NCBI GenBank assembly: GCA_011037195.1
Contig: JAAEAF010001521.1
Location: forward strand, 1 to 64,000
Direction: 5' to 3'
Length of the DNA: 64,000 bases
DNA from: Triatoma infestans
Lineage: Eukaryota; Arthropoda; Insecta; Hemiptera; Reduviidae
Under the pieces are notes generated by a model. The model saw only the letters and a list, made by a program, of their open reading frames with translations. It did not search any database and was not told the origin of the DNA. Shown here one piece after another: positions 39,301 through 51,300 of this stretch (the first letter of the stretch is position 1; every line of letters starts with the position of its first letter). Made by a program: the position numbers and the translations under genes.

Positions 39301-42300
39301 TTTTCAATCTAAGGTCTGTAACATTTCTATAATTTTTCTACACTATCTGTTTTCCATTACAATGTTAGTTTTGGTTTTCATACAATAAATAGGTTTTTCA
39401 TTACACTATTTGTTTTTCCATAAAAATTTTTTTATTGTTCTGTTGCCATAATTTGTGTGTTTGTTGTTAATGATAGCTAGTGTTTTATGTATATTTTGTT
39501 TCCTTTGTAGATAGCCCCTGAAGAAGACAAACAATGTTTGTCGAAACGTCGGGTTACTAATAAAAAACACTCGAAAGAAAAATTTTTGGTGTTTTCTTAT
39601 GATACCCTTCGGCCAACAAATACTTCTCATTATTTCTAAAACAAGCAAAGTGTTAGTTGAAAGTGTCCTTCCTTAGGAACTGTCAAGGAGAGCCAGAGAG
39701 TTAAAAATTCTACAGTTAGCGAAGCCAACCAACCAACCCAACCATCCAACATTTTGCTAGTTTTATTATAGTTATTTATTTATATTGTAATTTACTTTTG
39801 TTCATTAAGGTGCAAAGCAATTGAAATGTTTGATATGGTTAATATGAGTAGACTAACAGCACATCTTTCGGGACAACATGGATATGTAAGGTCCTTTTAA
39901 TATGAACTATTTATCGGCAAACAGCTTTCAGTTCGAAAAGCTCGTTCTGCAGAAGAAAAATGTAATGGTGAGCAACTAGGTTCTTATTACCCCGAAATAC
40001 ACTTTCATGCATTATAGAGAGGTTTTTGGCATGCTCTGAAACCTGGAGGAAATTTATTCTGGGAAATTGAGAAGTGGTAGATTGATTAGAGAAAGAAATG
40101 GGATTTTCTCTGCCCTTTGACGATTTGAAACTGCTTGCGGCTTTTCGGAGGTTCACAAGTTTATCAGATTCCAGGGGGGGGGGAGACAGTTTTCATCTCT
40201 ATATTACCTTTATTTAAATAAATATAATATATACAAACAGACAAAAGGTAAACAGCATGGCAAATGCCGTCTGCTGGAGTTGCTGCTTTTAGAAAATAAA
40301 AGACAAATAATTCAGTTAAATAAATTATATAGAGACTTATATGAATAGTATTAATACACTAATAAAACAAAAAGAAAGATAAAATTAAATAACAGCTTTT
40401 TGATGCTAATCATAGATAAAGACAGTAACGCTTTAGATAGTTCGGTCATACAGTAAATAGAAATGAAATAAAGAAAAAACAAGGCAGAACTAAAACTGAG
40501 CGTTATCGCAATTATTAAAAAAAAAAGGAAAAGAAAGAAATTACTCAAATAGTAAAATAATAGTTTTACTAATAGGATTTATTTGATTATATTGTCAATA
40601 AAATGAAAATAATAAATAAATACAAAGTAAAGAACAGATAAATTAACCGTAGACCCAAATTTTTCGGTCAGTTGTGAACTAAATTAGCTAAATATATGCC
40701 CTAAATAAAATTAAGAATTGAGTTGTTTTAATCTATAATTCCAGGCTAGTTTAGCAAAGTTAGTAAGAGGTCTACAATCAAGACGAAGAGAGGGAATAAC
40801 AATGTGATAAGTAGTAATGCTAAATTTACCCACATATTGAGATCGGAGCCCCTTAATGTCGGACAATCAATCAGGAAGTGAAAAAGATCTTGGACTCAAT
40901 GAGAGCAAAGAGGGCACAGTTTCTGGGGGTCTAACCTTCGTTCCAAGGGACGCAACTCAAGGGTAATAGTTCCCCTCTGAGTTTAAAAAGCCAACGCATA
41001 TCACTTAATAATAACTTACTCTTTGCGTTTTCACCAAAAAATAGTCCGCATTGAAACTTTACGTTCACCAATGTCCTATAAAAAGAAAGCGATCTGTACC
41101 TCTGGCCCGCCTAAGAGACTCCTCCCGAAAACTATCTCTAATCTTTAAAAGAATATTTGACTGATATTCTTGCCATTTTTCTCGGCAATTTAATGAGAAA
41201 TTTACCTTAATCGAATACATCAGCTATTGCTATCCATTGTCTATAAAGCAACCCACATTTTCTCTGACCTGTTTCGAAGCTTGGCTTCGGCTTTCTTAAT
41301 CAATAATTTAGGCTACCAAGATAGGTATGAAAACAAAATCTCAGCGGCTAAGGGGAATAAATAAAGTCTGGTCTTCTTTAACCTGCCAGAATGAGATCCC
41401 ACTTAAGATGAAATATCAAGTATTGAACTCAGTTTCGAGAGCTATAGTTTGTTTTGGAGCGCAAATCTCGGGAAATTTTATTACAATAATTGAAATTTAG
41501 TCTCAAAGTATACAGGAAAAAGGGATGTACTGCGGTTTTTATATGACGGATGTGTGACGGAATGTAGGAGGGCAGAGAAAAGTGCTTCTTAAGGTATCTT
41601 TGAAATTTTTCCAGAAGGTCAAATTCCGAGATCCCTAGATTTGAGCTCCAAAACAAACTGTAGCTCTCGAAACTGAGTTAAATACCTGATATTTCATGCT
41701 AAGTGGGATCTCATTCTGGCAGATTAATGAAGACCAGGCTTTATTTATTCCCACCTTAGCTGCTGAGATTTTGTTTTCATCCCTGTGGAGTATCTTGGTA
41801 TTCAAATTATTGATTAAGAAAGCTGAATAATACTGACTGAGACATTTTTCTTTTATACATTTATCTATCTTGAACTCTGAAAAAACATCACGATTTATTC
41901 AGACATTTCTGCATTAAAATGATGCCCGACTGTTTTTGAAGTCTCTGAAATAGCAGAGTTAACTCATTTTTGTTAGGTCGATTTGATTATTGGAAGGGAT
42001 TGGTTCGTAATTTTTGTTCATAATAGATGGACTGTAGGTTAGCTCAAGATGATTCTTCGAGTATTATCATTTAACTCACTCGGTCAGCAGATAAACGTGG
42101 AGTTAGTAAAGGATATTTATAACAATTTGATTTCATATGTTAATAATTATTTTTTTAGCGTTGGCAAACGGAGTCTTAGTGGCAAGTGGAGCAATAACTC
42201 AAAATAGGCAGTTAACAAAAGAAGTGATAATTAATATCCAGTGTTGTAGATTTCAACTGTTCTTTTCCTTAATGCTTCGCAATATCGTGAAATATTGTAA

Positions 42301-45300
42301 TAATTACTTCGATAGGTACAACGGGTGGCAAATCCGTAGGGATTGGAGATCCCTTTATTTTAAATACAAGCCAGAGCCGGTATGGGATTCGTAGAAGCAA
42401 GCTGCTATAAAATATTGCGGTCACCATGTATCGAATATGTGTCCGAACCGTCAAATATGCAATTTGTGCGGAAAATCCATGTCGGGGATAATTAAGGGCT
42501 CCGTTCCTCGAGATGCACCGCCGTCTGTATTGGTGAGAAATACATTTAGACCAGGTTCACAAAACATATGGAACTTGACGGTGGTAGACGAGGTCCTTTC
42601 TCACCTCGGCGATCGTGACGTCTCCGCTGAGCTTGCTCGTTTCTCCAAATTTCCAGAGAGGTTTCAATCACTGATTCCAGCTCTTTTTTTAAGGCGTGTC
42701 GTCATCATCGAGCCAAGCATTTTTGCCGGGAATTTGTCTTGATGGCGCTTGACGAAAGAAATCGGACGATTTGATATCGACGAGAAGCGGTCTTGCTAAT
42801 ATACTATTATCAGCTAAAAGGCAGTTGTGATAAAAACATTAGTAGCCAATGGAATGAAATATCTTCCTCAGTTTCTTTTGTGCTAGAACTTCAAACCGAT
42901 TTTCTCTCTTTTAATAAACAAATAATGTAATAAATTTAAAATACAATGGGCGTGTTTAGAAGGGGTGTGTTCAAATATACACAAAATTACACATAATAAC
43001 AATCCGCATCAGACGGCAATAAGTTTATTTAAAATATCGTTCAAAAGTTAATCAACACAATGATTAAAACATTTAAGTATGCCATGACGTTTATAATTGG
43101 CCAAAACAAAGAACATAATACAAATATAGTTAAAAAAACAACCAAATAAACTCAACACCTAGTTTTACAATTCTTACAATTTGTTGGGCTCAGAAGTAAT
43201 AGAAAATAAAGGAGAAGGATTGTGAGATTCGGCCTTTTTAAAAAATAAGAAAACTTAAATTCTTGTCAACGTTTCGACAAATATATTGTCTTTTTCAAGG
43301 CCTACAACATACAAATACAACATGTTTTTGTTTGAAAGTCAAAATCAAGAAACCTATTTATATGTTGTAGGCCTTGAAAAAGACAATATATTTGTCGAAA
43401 CGTTGGCAAGAATTTAAGTTTTCTTATTTTTTAAAAAGACCGAATCTCTCAATCCTTTTCTTTCATACAAGAAAGGTCGAGAAAAATCTTCCATAATAGA
43501 AAATAAATTCACATACGGTCCGCGAGGTTGCAATATTTTTTCTCTATAACAACCTTTTTTTGTGAAAAATACCTCTTAACGCTTATACAATAAGCTTGCT
43601 AAACAACACTTTTTAGTGAATTTGCCGCGTGAGGTTCACACAGACCAAGAAACGTAAAGCGACTGCATCTAATAGAATCACCTGATTGAATAGGTTACCA
43701 GCGGTATCGATGTTTTCGAAATTTCCTCAGCATAGAGGGGCGACTTGACGTCGTTTTAAATAAGATCCTCAACATCACTCCCCCCTAGTAACGGCGTTAC
43801 GGTAGGTTTGACACCCGGCCACTCTTGGTGCGATAGCTCACCACTTCGGGTGTAGAGTTTTTGATCTTCCCAATCTCCGGCGTTCCTCCGTTTCCAGATG
43901 GCTCCTTGAGATCTTTTGTTGGTAATCAGTCGTTTTCCATTGCTAATAAATAAGCCGGCTTAACGCGGTCTAGAGATACCGTCAGTTCCTTGTCAGATAA
44001 TTGAAGAACGCACGTTTTTTCTCCTCGGCTGTCTATCCGATACGGTCCTGAGTATGGAGGTTGCAATGGTTTCTTGACCTTGTCTTCCCGCAAGAATGCT
44101 TGCTCACATGAGTCGAGCGCGAGTGGCTGGAATATTCCTCTTGAGCTGTTACGAAATGCTGCTAGGCTAAGCTTACGCATTGATTCACGCAGTTCCTGTA
44201 CTAAAACATTAATATCCTGCGTCGAGGAAGGAGACGTAAACTCTCCAGGGAGCCGTAAGATCTGTAAGGTCCATAAACCGCTTCTGCTACCATGGCCCGC
44301 ACGTCTTCTCTAATGGTCGTTCTAAGACCCAACAAGACCGTGTATAAGTCGGCATCCAGTTATCAGCGTCTAGATGGGCGATCAACGCGCTCTTCAAAGA
44401 CCTGTGCCACTTTTCGGGATGGTACGCTGTTGTACGCACTCGTTGTGTGCCCAGAAACATTGTTAGTCGTCTGAACAGCTCAGATTAGAATTGACGTCCT
44501 TGATCTGTAGTAACTCTCAAAGGTACTCCAAATCTGCTAGTCCATTCTTCATAAAATGCAACTGCGACGGTCTCGGCTGTAATATCCTCAACCGATATTG
44601 CCTCCGATTACCGCGTAAGACGATCTATCAAGGTAACGCAGTATCTTTTACCTTTTGATGGTGGGAGCGGTCCGATAATGTCCATGTAAATAGCGTCCCG
44701 CTTTGCAAATTCGCCGAGTGCTGTGACTGTGTGTCTGGTGACCTTAGCCTTCTGACAAGGTCACAAGGTATACAAGACCTGACCCATAAAATCACATCCT
44801 TATTCAGACTGGGCCAAAAATATTTTTGTGCCATCAATCTTCTTGATGAGCGGACCCCTGGGTGGCTAAGCCCGTGGGTTAAATCGAAGGCGGGTTTACA
44901 AATCTTAGAGGCAAATATATATGGGCATACTCGGTAGATGTCTCGCAGAGCACTGGTTCACTGGTTCTCAGAAGGTGGATGTGCTGGAAACCAGGTTTGG
45001 TTGTCCCTTAAATGCTTCGACTTCCGTATCGGTCCTCTTCGCCTCAGCAAAACCCTCCAAATTACTCGCTAAGGAGATTCCTTCAATGCGCGACAGCCAC
45101 TTGATTTTCCTCGCCTTCAACTATCTCAGATCAGTCGAAAATTGACTAATGAAATTCAACCACCGAATTTCAGTGGGGAAGACGAACTTACTTTCTGCCG
45201 CATGGCATACATCAAGGGCTTGTGGTCTGGATGAATTGAAAATTTCCGACTTTCCAAGACTTGCCTGAAATGACGAACAGCGGAATCGCCAGAAGTTCCT

Positions 45301-48300
45301 TATCATATACAGAATAATCACTTTGGGCTGCTGATAATGCCTTGGAAAAGAATCCGAGAGGTACCCAGTGGTCCGCCTCTTTCTGCTGCAGTACTGCTCC
45401 CATACAATGGTTCGAAGCATCGCAGGACAAGGATAGCTCGGCGGTACAGTTGGGATGACCTAGGACGGTTGCCGATGCGATACTTCCTTTGCATTTCTCG
45501 AAAGCTTGGTTGGCGTCTTCAATCCAATCTATCGGAGTTTTGTCGTTCTTTGACTTATGTAAATATCCAGTTAACAAACGTTGGAACGCCGCTGTTCAGG
45601 TATACAAGGTCGGTAAAAATTTAGCATCCCGAGGAACCTGCGGAGTCCTCTGACGTCTTTAGGTTTCGGGTATTCAGTTATGACCTGTATTCTATCTTGT
45701 AGAGGCCTAATGCCCTGCTCGGTTATATGGTAACCTAGAAATTCGATTTCGGGAAGCCCGAATTTGCACTTCCCGGGATTGAGAGAAACGCCATTCCCAT
45801 CCAACCTTCGAAATACCTCACGATGGTGTGTGCGGTGTTCTTCTTCATCGTTGGATGCGACAAGGATGTCGTCTAAATAGAGGAAACAATATGTTAGATC
45901 CCGCAGTAGGGAGTCCATGAATCTCTGGAAGGTTTGGGAGCGTTACGCAGCCCGAAACACATCCTAGTGAATTCAAAGAGGCCAAAAGGAGTAATTAGCG
46001 CTGTTTTCGGGACGTCTTCTTCTGCCACTGGGATCTGGAAGTATCCCCTAACTAGGTCCAAGGTGGAGAAAATTTTCTTCCCATACAAGTTGTTTCGGAA
46101 GTTCTGTAAATTAGGTACTCCGTATCTACTTGGGACTGTCTGCGTATTCAGTTGCTTATAATCCCCACAAGGACGCAAGGAGCCGTCTTTTTTCTTGACG
46201 TTCTTGATGGACTACATATTCCTTCTTCCATCATACGCTGGAATTCTGCTTTCACGGCTTGATACTTTGTTGGCGGCAGCCAGCGTGCCTTTGCGGAACT
46301 GGGTGGCCCGTAGTCTCTATAATATGCTGGACTTAATGCTTTACCACATTCTGGATTGGAACAGGTCTGGTGATTCCTGGGAAATCTCGCAGTTTATGTC
46401 CGTATTTCTGATCTTCCGCGAGGGCTGAAATTATAGGAGTGTTGTGCTTTGAAACTTTGTCTGAAGAGGTCAATCCAGTTTTCCTGTCAATAAGTTGCTT
46501 CCTTTTAGGTCAAAATGAACCATAAAATCTGCTCCGATGATAGGTCTAGGTACATCAGCGATTACGAAATCCCATGTGAAAGTTCTCCTGAGCCCTAAGT
46601 CTAATGTTCTGGTTAGCTAGCCCTACGTTCTTATCGTGCTACCATTTGCCGCATATAAATTAAAATCTTTAGATTATGTTTCTATAAATGATTGGGAGGT
46701 GTAATAGGAATAGCTGCGCCAATGTCAATAAGGAAGTATTGACCAGATTGCTTATCTTGAATAAAAAGACGCGTCTGCCTTCTTCGATGCCAGATGACGC
46801 CAATTCCGACATCTCACCTAATTTCCCTGCTATTCACTGCTTTGTTTATTCCAAGAGCATGGCTGCTCGCATTTTTTTGCCTTCTCCCTAAAGCGGTAAT
46901 GATAAAAACATAACCAGTCCGAGTTGTTAGAACTCCCTTCTTTCGAGCAACGTCGATGACCTGCTGCGGCTCCTAGATGGTCTGTAATTTGTTGTGTTTA
47001 GCTTCAGTTCAGCTACTTCATCGTCGAATTTCCACTCGGGGGTTTACCACCTCGTCGTTGGCAGTAACGCTACAAACTTCAGCTGGACGTTGTACTTCCT
47101 GAATTCGGTCTGCCAATTTTTCTAAATTGGTATGACCAGTGGACAAGCTTGCATGCTGCTTGGGAGAGACCGCAACCATAATGTCTTCACCATTTCGCTT
47201 CAATTGGCGTGTACTAGGTGTGAGGTTTCTCATCCCCTAATTGTCTACCTTCCAAGAGTTGCTGTTTTCTTTTATTTTCTGAATCTGTATACGCGTTTAC
47301 CAGCCGAGCCCTCAGATCTTCATAAGGAGTAGAGCTAGGATGCTTGACGATGTCGCTGGCTTGCTGTAGAATGTAGAAATCCAGTGCCGGTACTATGGTA
47401 TGCAATTTGGTTGTGCTATTGGTTATGTTGTTTTTCTTAAATACAGATTCTATCTGTCAAAACCATAAATCTGGATCAGGCTTCCAGAAAGGTGGAATTT
47501 TGAGTATAGGTGAGTAAGCCGCTATTTCAGCTTGTTCTTCAGATTTGACTTCAATCTTCTGCGGAGCGTCTTTATCTTCTCCCATATTTTAGTTATACTT
47601 AGTCTCAAAAAATCTAAATTAAAAAAGAAATAGACAACAGAAAAACTAAATATATTTAATGTATTGCCTATCTTAAATACAAAATTCATATTTATGTATA
47701 TATATTTTAAAGTAAACTATAAATATCTGATGCAGATCACGTCGGGGTCATCAATGTTTAGAAGGGATGTGTTCAAATATACACAAAATTACACACAATA
47801 ACAATCCTATCAGACGGCAATAAGTTTATTTAAAATATCGTTCAAACATTTAATCAACACAATGATTAAAACATTTAAGTATGTCATGACGTTTATAATT
47901 GGCCAAAACAAATATAGTTAAAAAAACAACCAAATAAACTCTACCCCTAGTTTTACAATTCTTACAATTTGTTGGGCCCAGATTATTTGTCGGACCGCGA
48001 GGTTGCAACCTTTTTCGTGAAAAATACTAGCGCTATAACAGTACTCTTATACAATAAGCTTAGTAAACAACTCTTTTTAGTGAATTTGCACATTAAATGA
48101 CCGCGTGAGGTTCACACATACCAAAAAGCGTAAAGCGAGTGCGTCTAATAGAATCATCTGATTGAATATATTGCCACCTATCGATGTTTTCGAAATTTCC
48201 TCAGCATAGAGGGGCGACTTGACGTCGTTATTAAATAAGATCCTCAACAGGCGCATATTACTAAGTAGATACTAAATAGATAATATCCTTGATGCAGAAA

Positions 48301-51300
48301 AAGTAATTTTTCTATTGTGGCAGACGGCTAACAGCCATGATATCCTTTTGTAACTATTATTTTATATTATATATTTTATTATTCAGAAGTTTTATTAATA
48401 ATTAAAATGGAAAGAAAGATAAATTACAACAAATATATTTATTTTGTGATCAGTTTTGGATGATCACTTAACCTGGAATTGACATAAAAAGCAGACACTA
48501 TTATACATATATTTTCTTATTTAATAAACATAATACATAAAACATAGTGTAAATACTTTTACATTAGTTTGTAATAATCTTTATCCTGAATCATTAACTA
48601 ATACTGATATTTTCTTTTAAGGCCATGCTCCTGCAGCTGTTGTAATGGCAGATTCACCAATGGCCCCACATCACAGAATACAAGCTTGGGATTTCACTAA
48701 GTTTACTTTACCTGAAATCAGCAATGGTGTGTTCCACCTTTTTAACCACCAATTTTGGAATACCCAATTCCATGCAATCTTGAATATAAAATAAAATTCA
48801 TTTCAAGATTTCATTAAGTAATTCGAATTTACTTTCAGCTGGAAAGAACATTGTTGTTGAAGAATGTAAAATACACAATGATGCAAGCGTTGATTTGTCG
48901 CATGATGGAAAACTTCTTGTAACGCTTCTACCATCAGGAAGACTTAGCATTACAACAATGTTAGGTAATATTCTAATTTGCAGTTCATTGTATTGAAAAT
49001 TATCGTGAAAACTTGATAAAAAAAAAGAAGAAAATTATCGTGAAAACTTGATTAAAAAAAGAAAATTATCGTGAAAACTTGAAAAAAATGTTTTTTTTTC
49101 CACATCAATTCAAATATATTTTGAAAACTAAGATAGGTGAGATGTAAGATATATGTGCGGTAGGTATTGTGCTTTGAATAAAGTATGTCTCAGCTTTACT
49201 CACTGAGATACATTTTAGAAACAGGTCACACTTTTACATTACGGATTACAAAACTTACAGAGCTGATCACCCTGACGATATAGCCCATGGTGGCGCGGCA
49301 ACGTTATCCTTTCCAAATATTACTCCAGCATCTCTCCTGATCAACCAACCTATTGGCCTACATCCCTATCCAAACTTCCAGATATTCTCGATTTCTTCGT
49401 TATTTCCCGCATTTCTAAACCTTCACACTAACCGAACTCTCCTCAGACCACAGTCCCGTCCTAATTACTTTTGATACGAATCCCTTTCTCAGCACTTCTA
49501 AATCGCCTCTATTTGCGGCTCAGTCAACTGGAAGAATTCCAATCGAAATTAGACCACGCAATAAATTTACATACATTACTTAAGATAAAAGAAGAATAGA
49601 CAATGCAGTACAACACTTCACCATATTAATACAAAACTCCATCCGGCAGTCCGTAACTCACAAGAAAATAGAACGTACTCATAAAACTAACATACCATTA
49701 TACATTCGGAAACTTATTTTGGATAAGCGACTTGCAAGAGTCGCATGGCAGCGGTCTCGATATCCTTCTGATAAGCGAATCTACAATAACCTCAACACCT
49801 CCCCTCATCCTACCGTCCCATTAGCTTACTCTCTGTCCTGGCCAAAATACTTGAAAAACTCTTTCTTAAACATATCCTACCAGTCCTTGAAGTTTCCAAT
49901 GTTATCCCAGACCATCAGTTTGGATTTAGTCACCACCATTCTACCATACAACAAACTCACCCCGTTGTAGACACCATTGCATCCTCCCTTGAGAAGAAGG
50001 AGTGCTGATCGGGGGCTTTTCTCGATGTGAAGCAGGCCTTCGATCGAGTATGGCACCCTGGGCTGCTCTGGAAACTCAAGGGCATCCTTCCAGCCCTATA
50101 GTCCTACTTATCTGATAGGAATTTTCAAGTACAAATCGGATCATCTTTCTCTCCTTTCAATCATACCGAAGCTGGAGTGCCGCGCAAGGCAGCATTCTAG
50201 GTCCTATTCTTTACTCAGTATACACTGCAGACATCCCATCACATCCTGATACCATCCTTCTCACCTATGCAGATGATACTGCTATCCTGTCTTCCAATAA
50301 TGATCTCATAACAGCCCACAGAAATCTATAAACCCACCTCCCCTCCCTAGAAAATTGGTTCAAAAAATGGGTCATTAAACTTAATGAAAATAAGTCCCAA
50401 AACATTAACTTCACTCTACGTCGCATTGCCCCAGTCAACTACAAATTAATTCCCTTAGCAGTGGTCAACGTTGCTCGCTGTCTTGGGCTTTACTTAGACC
50501 CATACACGACTTGAAATCATCATACACGACTAAAAAGAATAGAACTAAACAGACGCTTTCGACAACTTAAAAGACTATTGGACAACAGATCTAAACTCTC
50601 CCTAGACAACAAAAGACTAATTTATATGCATCTATTTTAAAGCCTATCTGGGCTTATGCGATAGTACTATGGCTTCAACCAAACGCTCAAATCTCCAAAG
50701 ACTCCAATCCCTACAATCCAGAATCCTCCGTAACATTGTAAACGCTTCTTTTTCTCCTGCAACCGAACCCATACATACTGATCTCAATATACCGTTCATT
50801 GCTCAAGTCGCCTAAACCCAATTCAGGAAATTCCATATTAACCTACAGACTCACACAAATCCTTTAGTTCAACACCTGTCTTCCCGGATAACCTTCCTAG
50901 GTGTCTTAAAAGACAATGGCCTCGTGATCTCCTCTCAAATGAAGAGAGTCAATAGAGATTTTGTGTAGTTTTGGAGTGTTACCATTGGGTACCTTCTCCA
51001 CTCATTTTGTATTTATGTTCTTTGTATAACTGTTACTTATAGTGCTATCGCGCTGATTGTAGCATGAATAAAGATTAAAAAAAAAAATAAATAAATAAAG
51101 TATGTCTATTTGAATGTAAACATGTGAGGTTTCACAACAGATTGTATCAATAAAATAACTCGAAAACTACATCCGCAGCTACAGGAAACACCTGTATGTA
51201 CAAAAAACGTATCCTATTAGCAACATAGCTATAAAAAAAAAGTATCCTATTTTTTATAGGACCTGTAGATATAAAAAAGTAAATTCGATTGTAACTTACT

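Larger units (their letters stand above)
37396..39642 (-). mobile_element. Penelope-like element with long inverted arms, in AMBRA1 intron 21
   Basis: Inverted arms of about 395 nt (37441-37847 and 39234-39629) enclose the 3' part of a PLE ORF. A 13-bp direct repeat, TTATTTCTAAAAC, at 37396-37408 and 39630-39642 looks like the target duplication; 32 nt of extra sequence separates the left copy from the left arm, and the left arm holds a 12-nt insertion. Arms are nearly identical in sequence, suggesting a young insertion. Confidence 0.88.
42953..48249 (-). mobile_element. Ty3/gypsy LTR retrotransposon, both LTRs and target duplication present
   Basis: Element runs on the minus strand. LTRs at 42953-43774 (with a nested insertion) and 47755-48249 (495 nt) start TG and end CA. 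A 4-bp GGCG direct repeat flanks it (42949-42952 and 48250-48253). Next to the 3' LTR (43775 upward) is a purine tract AGGGGGGAGTGA on the minus strand; next to the 5' LTR is a primer-binding-like TTGATGACCCCGACGTG. Inside, from high to low, are gag, protease, RT, RNase H and integrase in gypsy order, all broken. Confidence 0.93.

Noticed and set aside
40351..40548. 65-codon hydrophobic minus-strand open frame
   Set aside because: Arises from an A-rich stretch read as TTT/CTT; no other evidence.
42137..42394. 85-codon open frame considered as the missing AMBRA1 exon
   Set aside because: The phase does not fit between exons 22 and 23 and the translation does not match AMBRA1.
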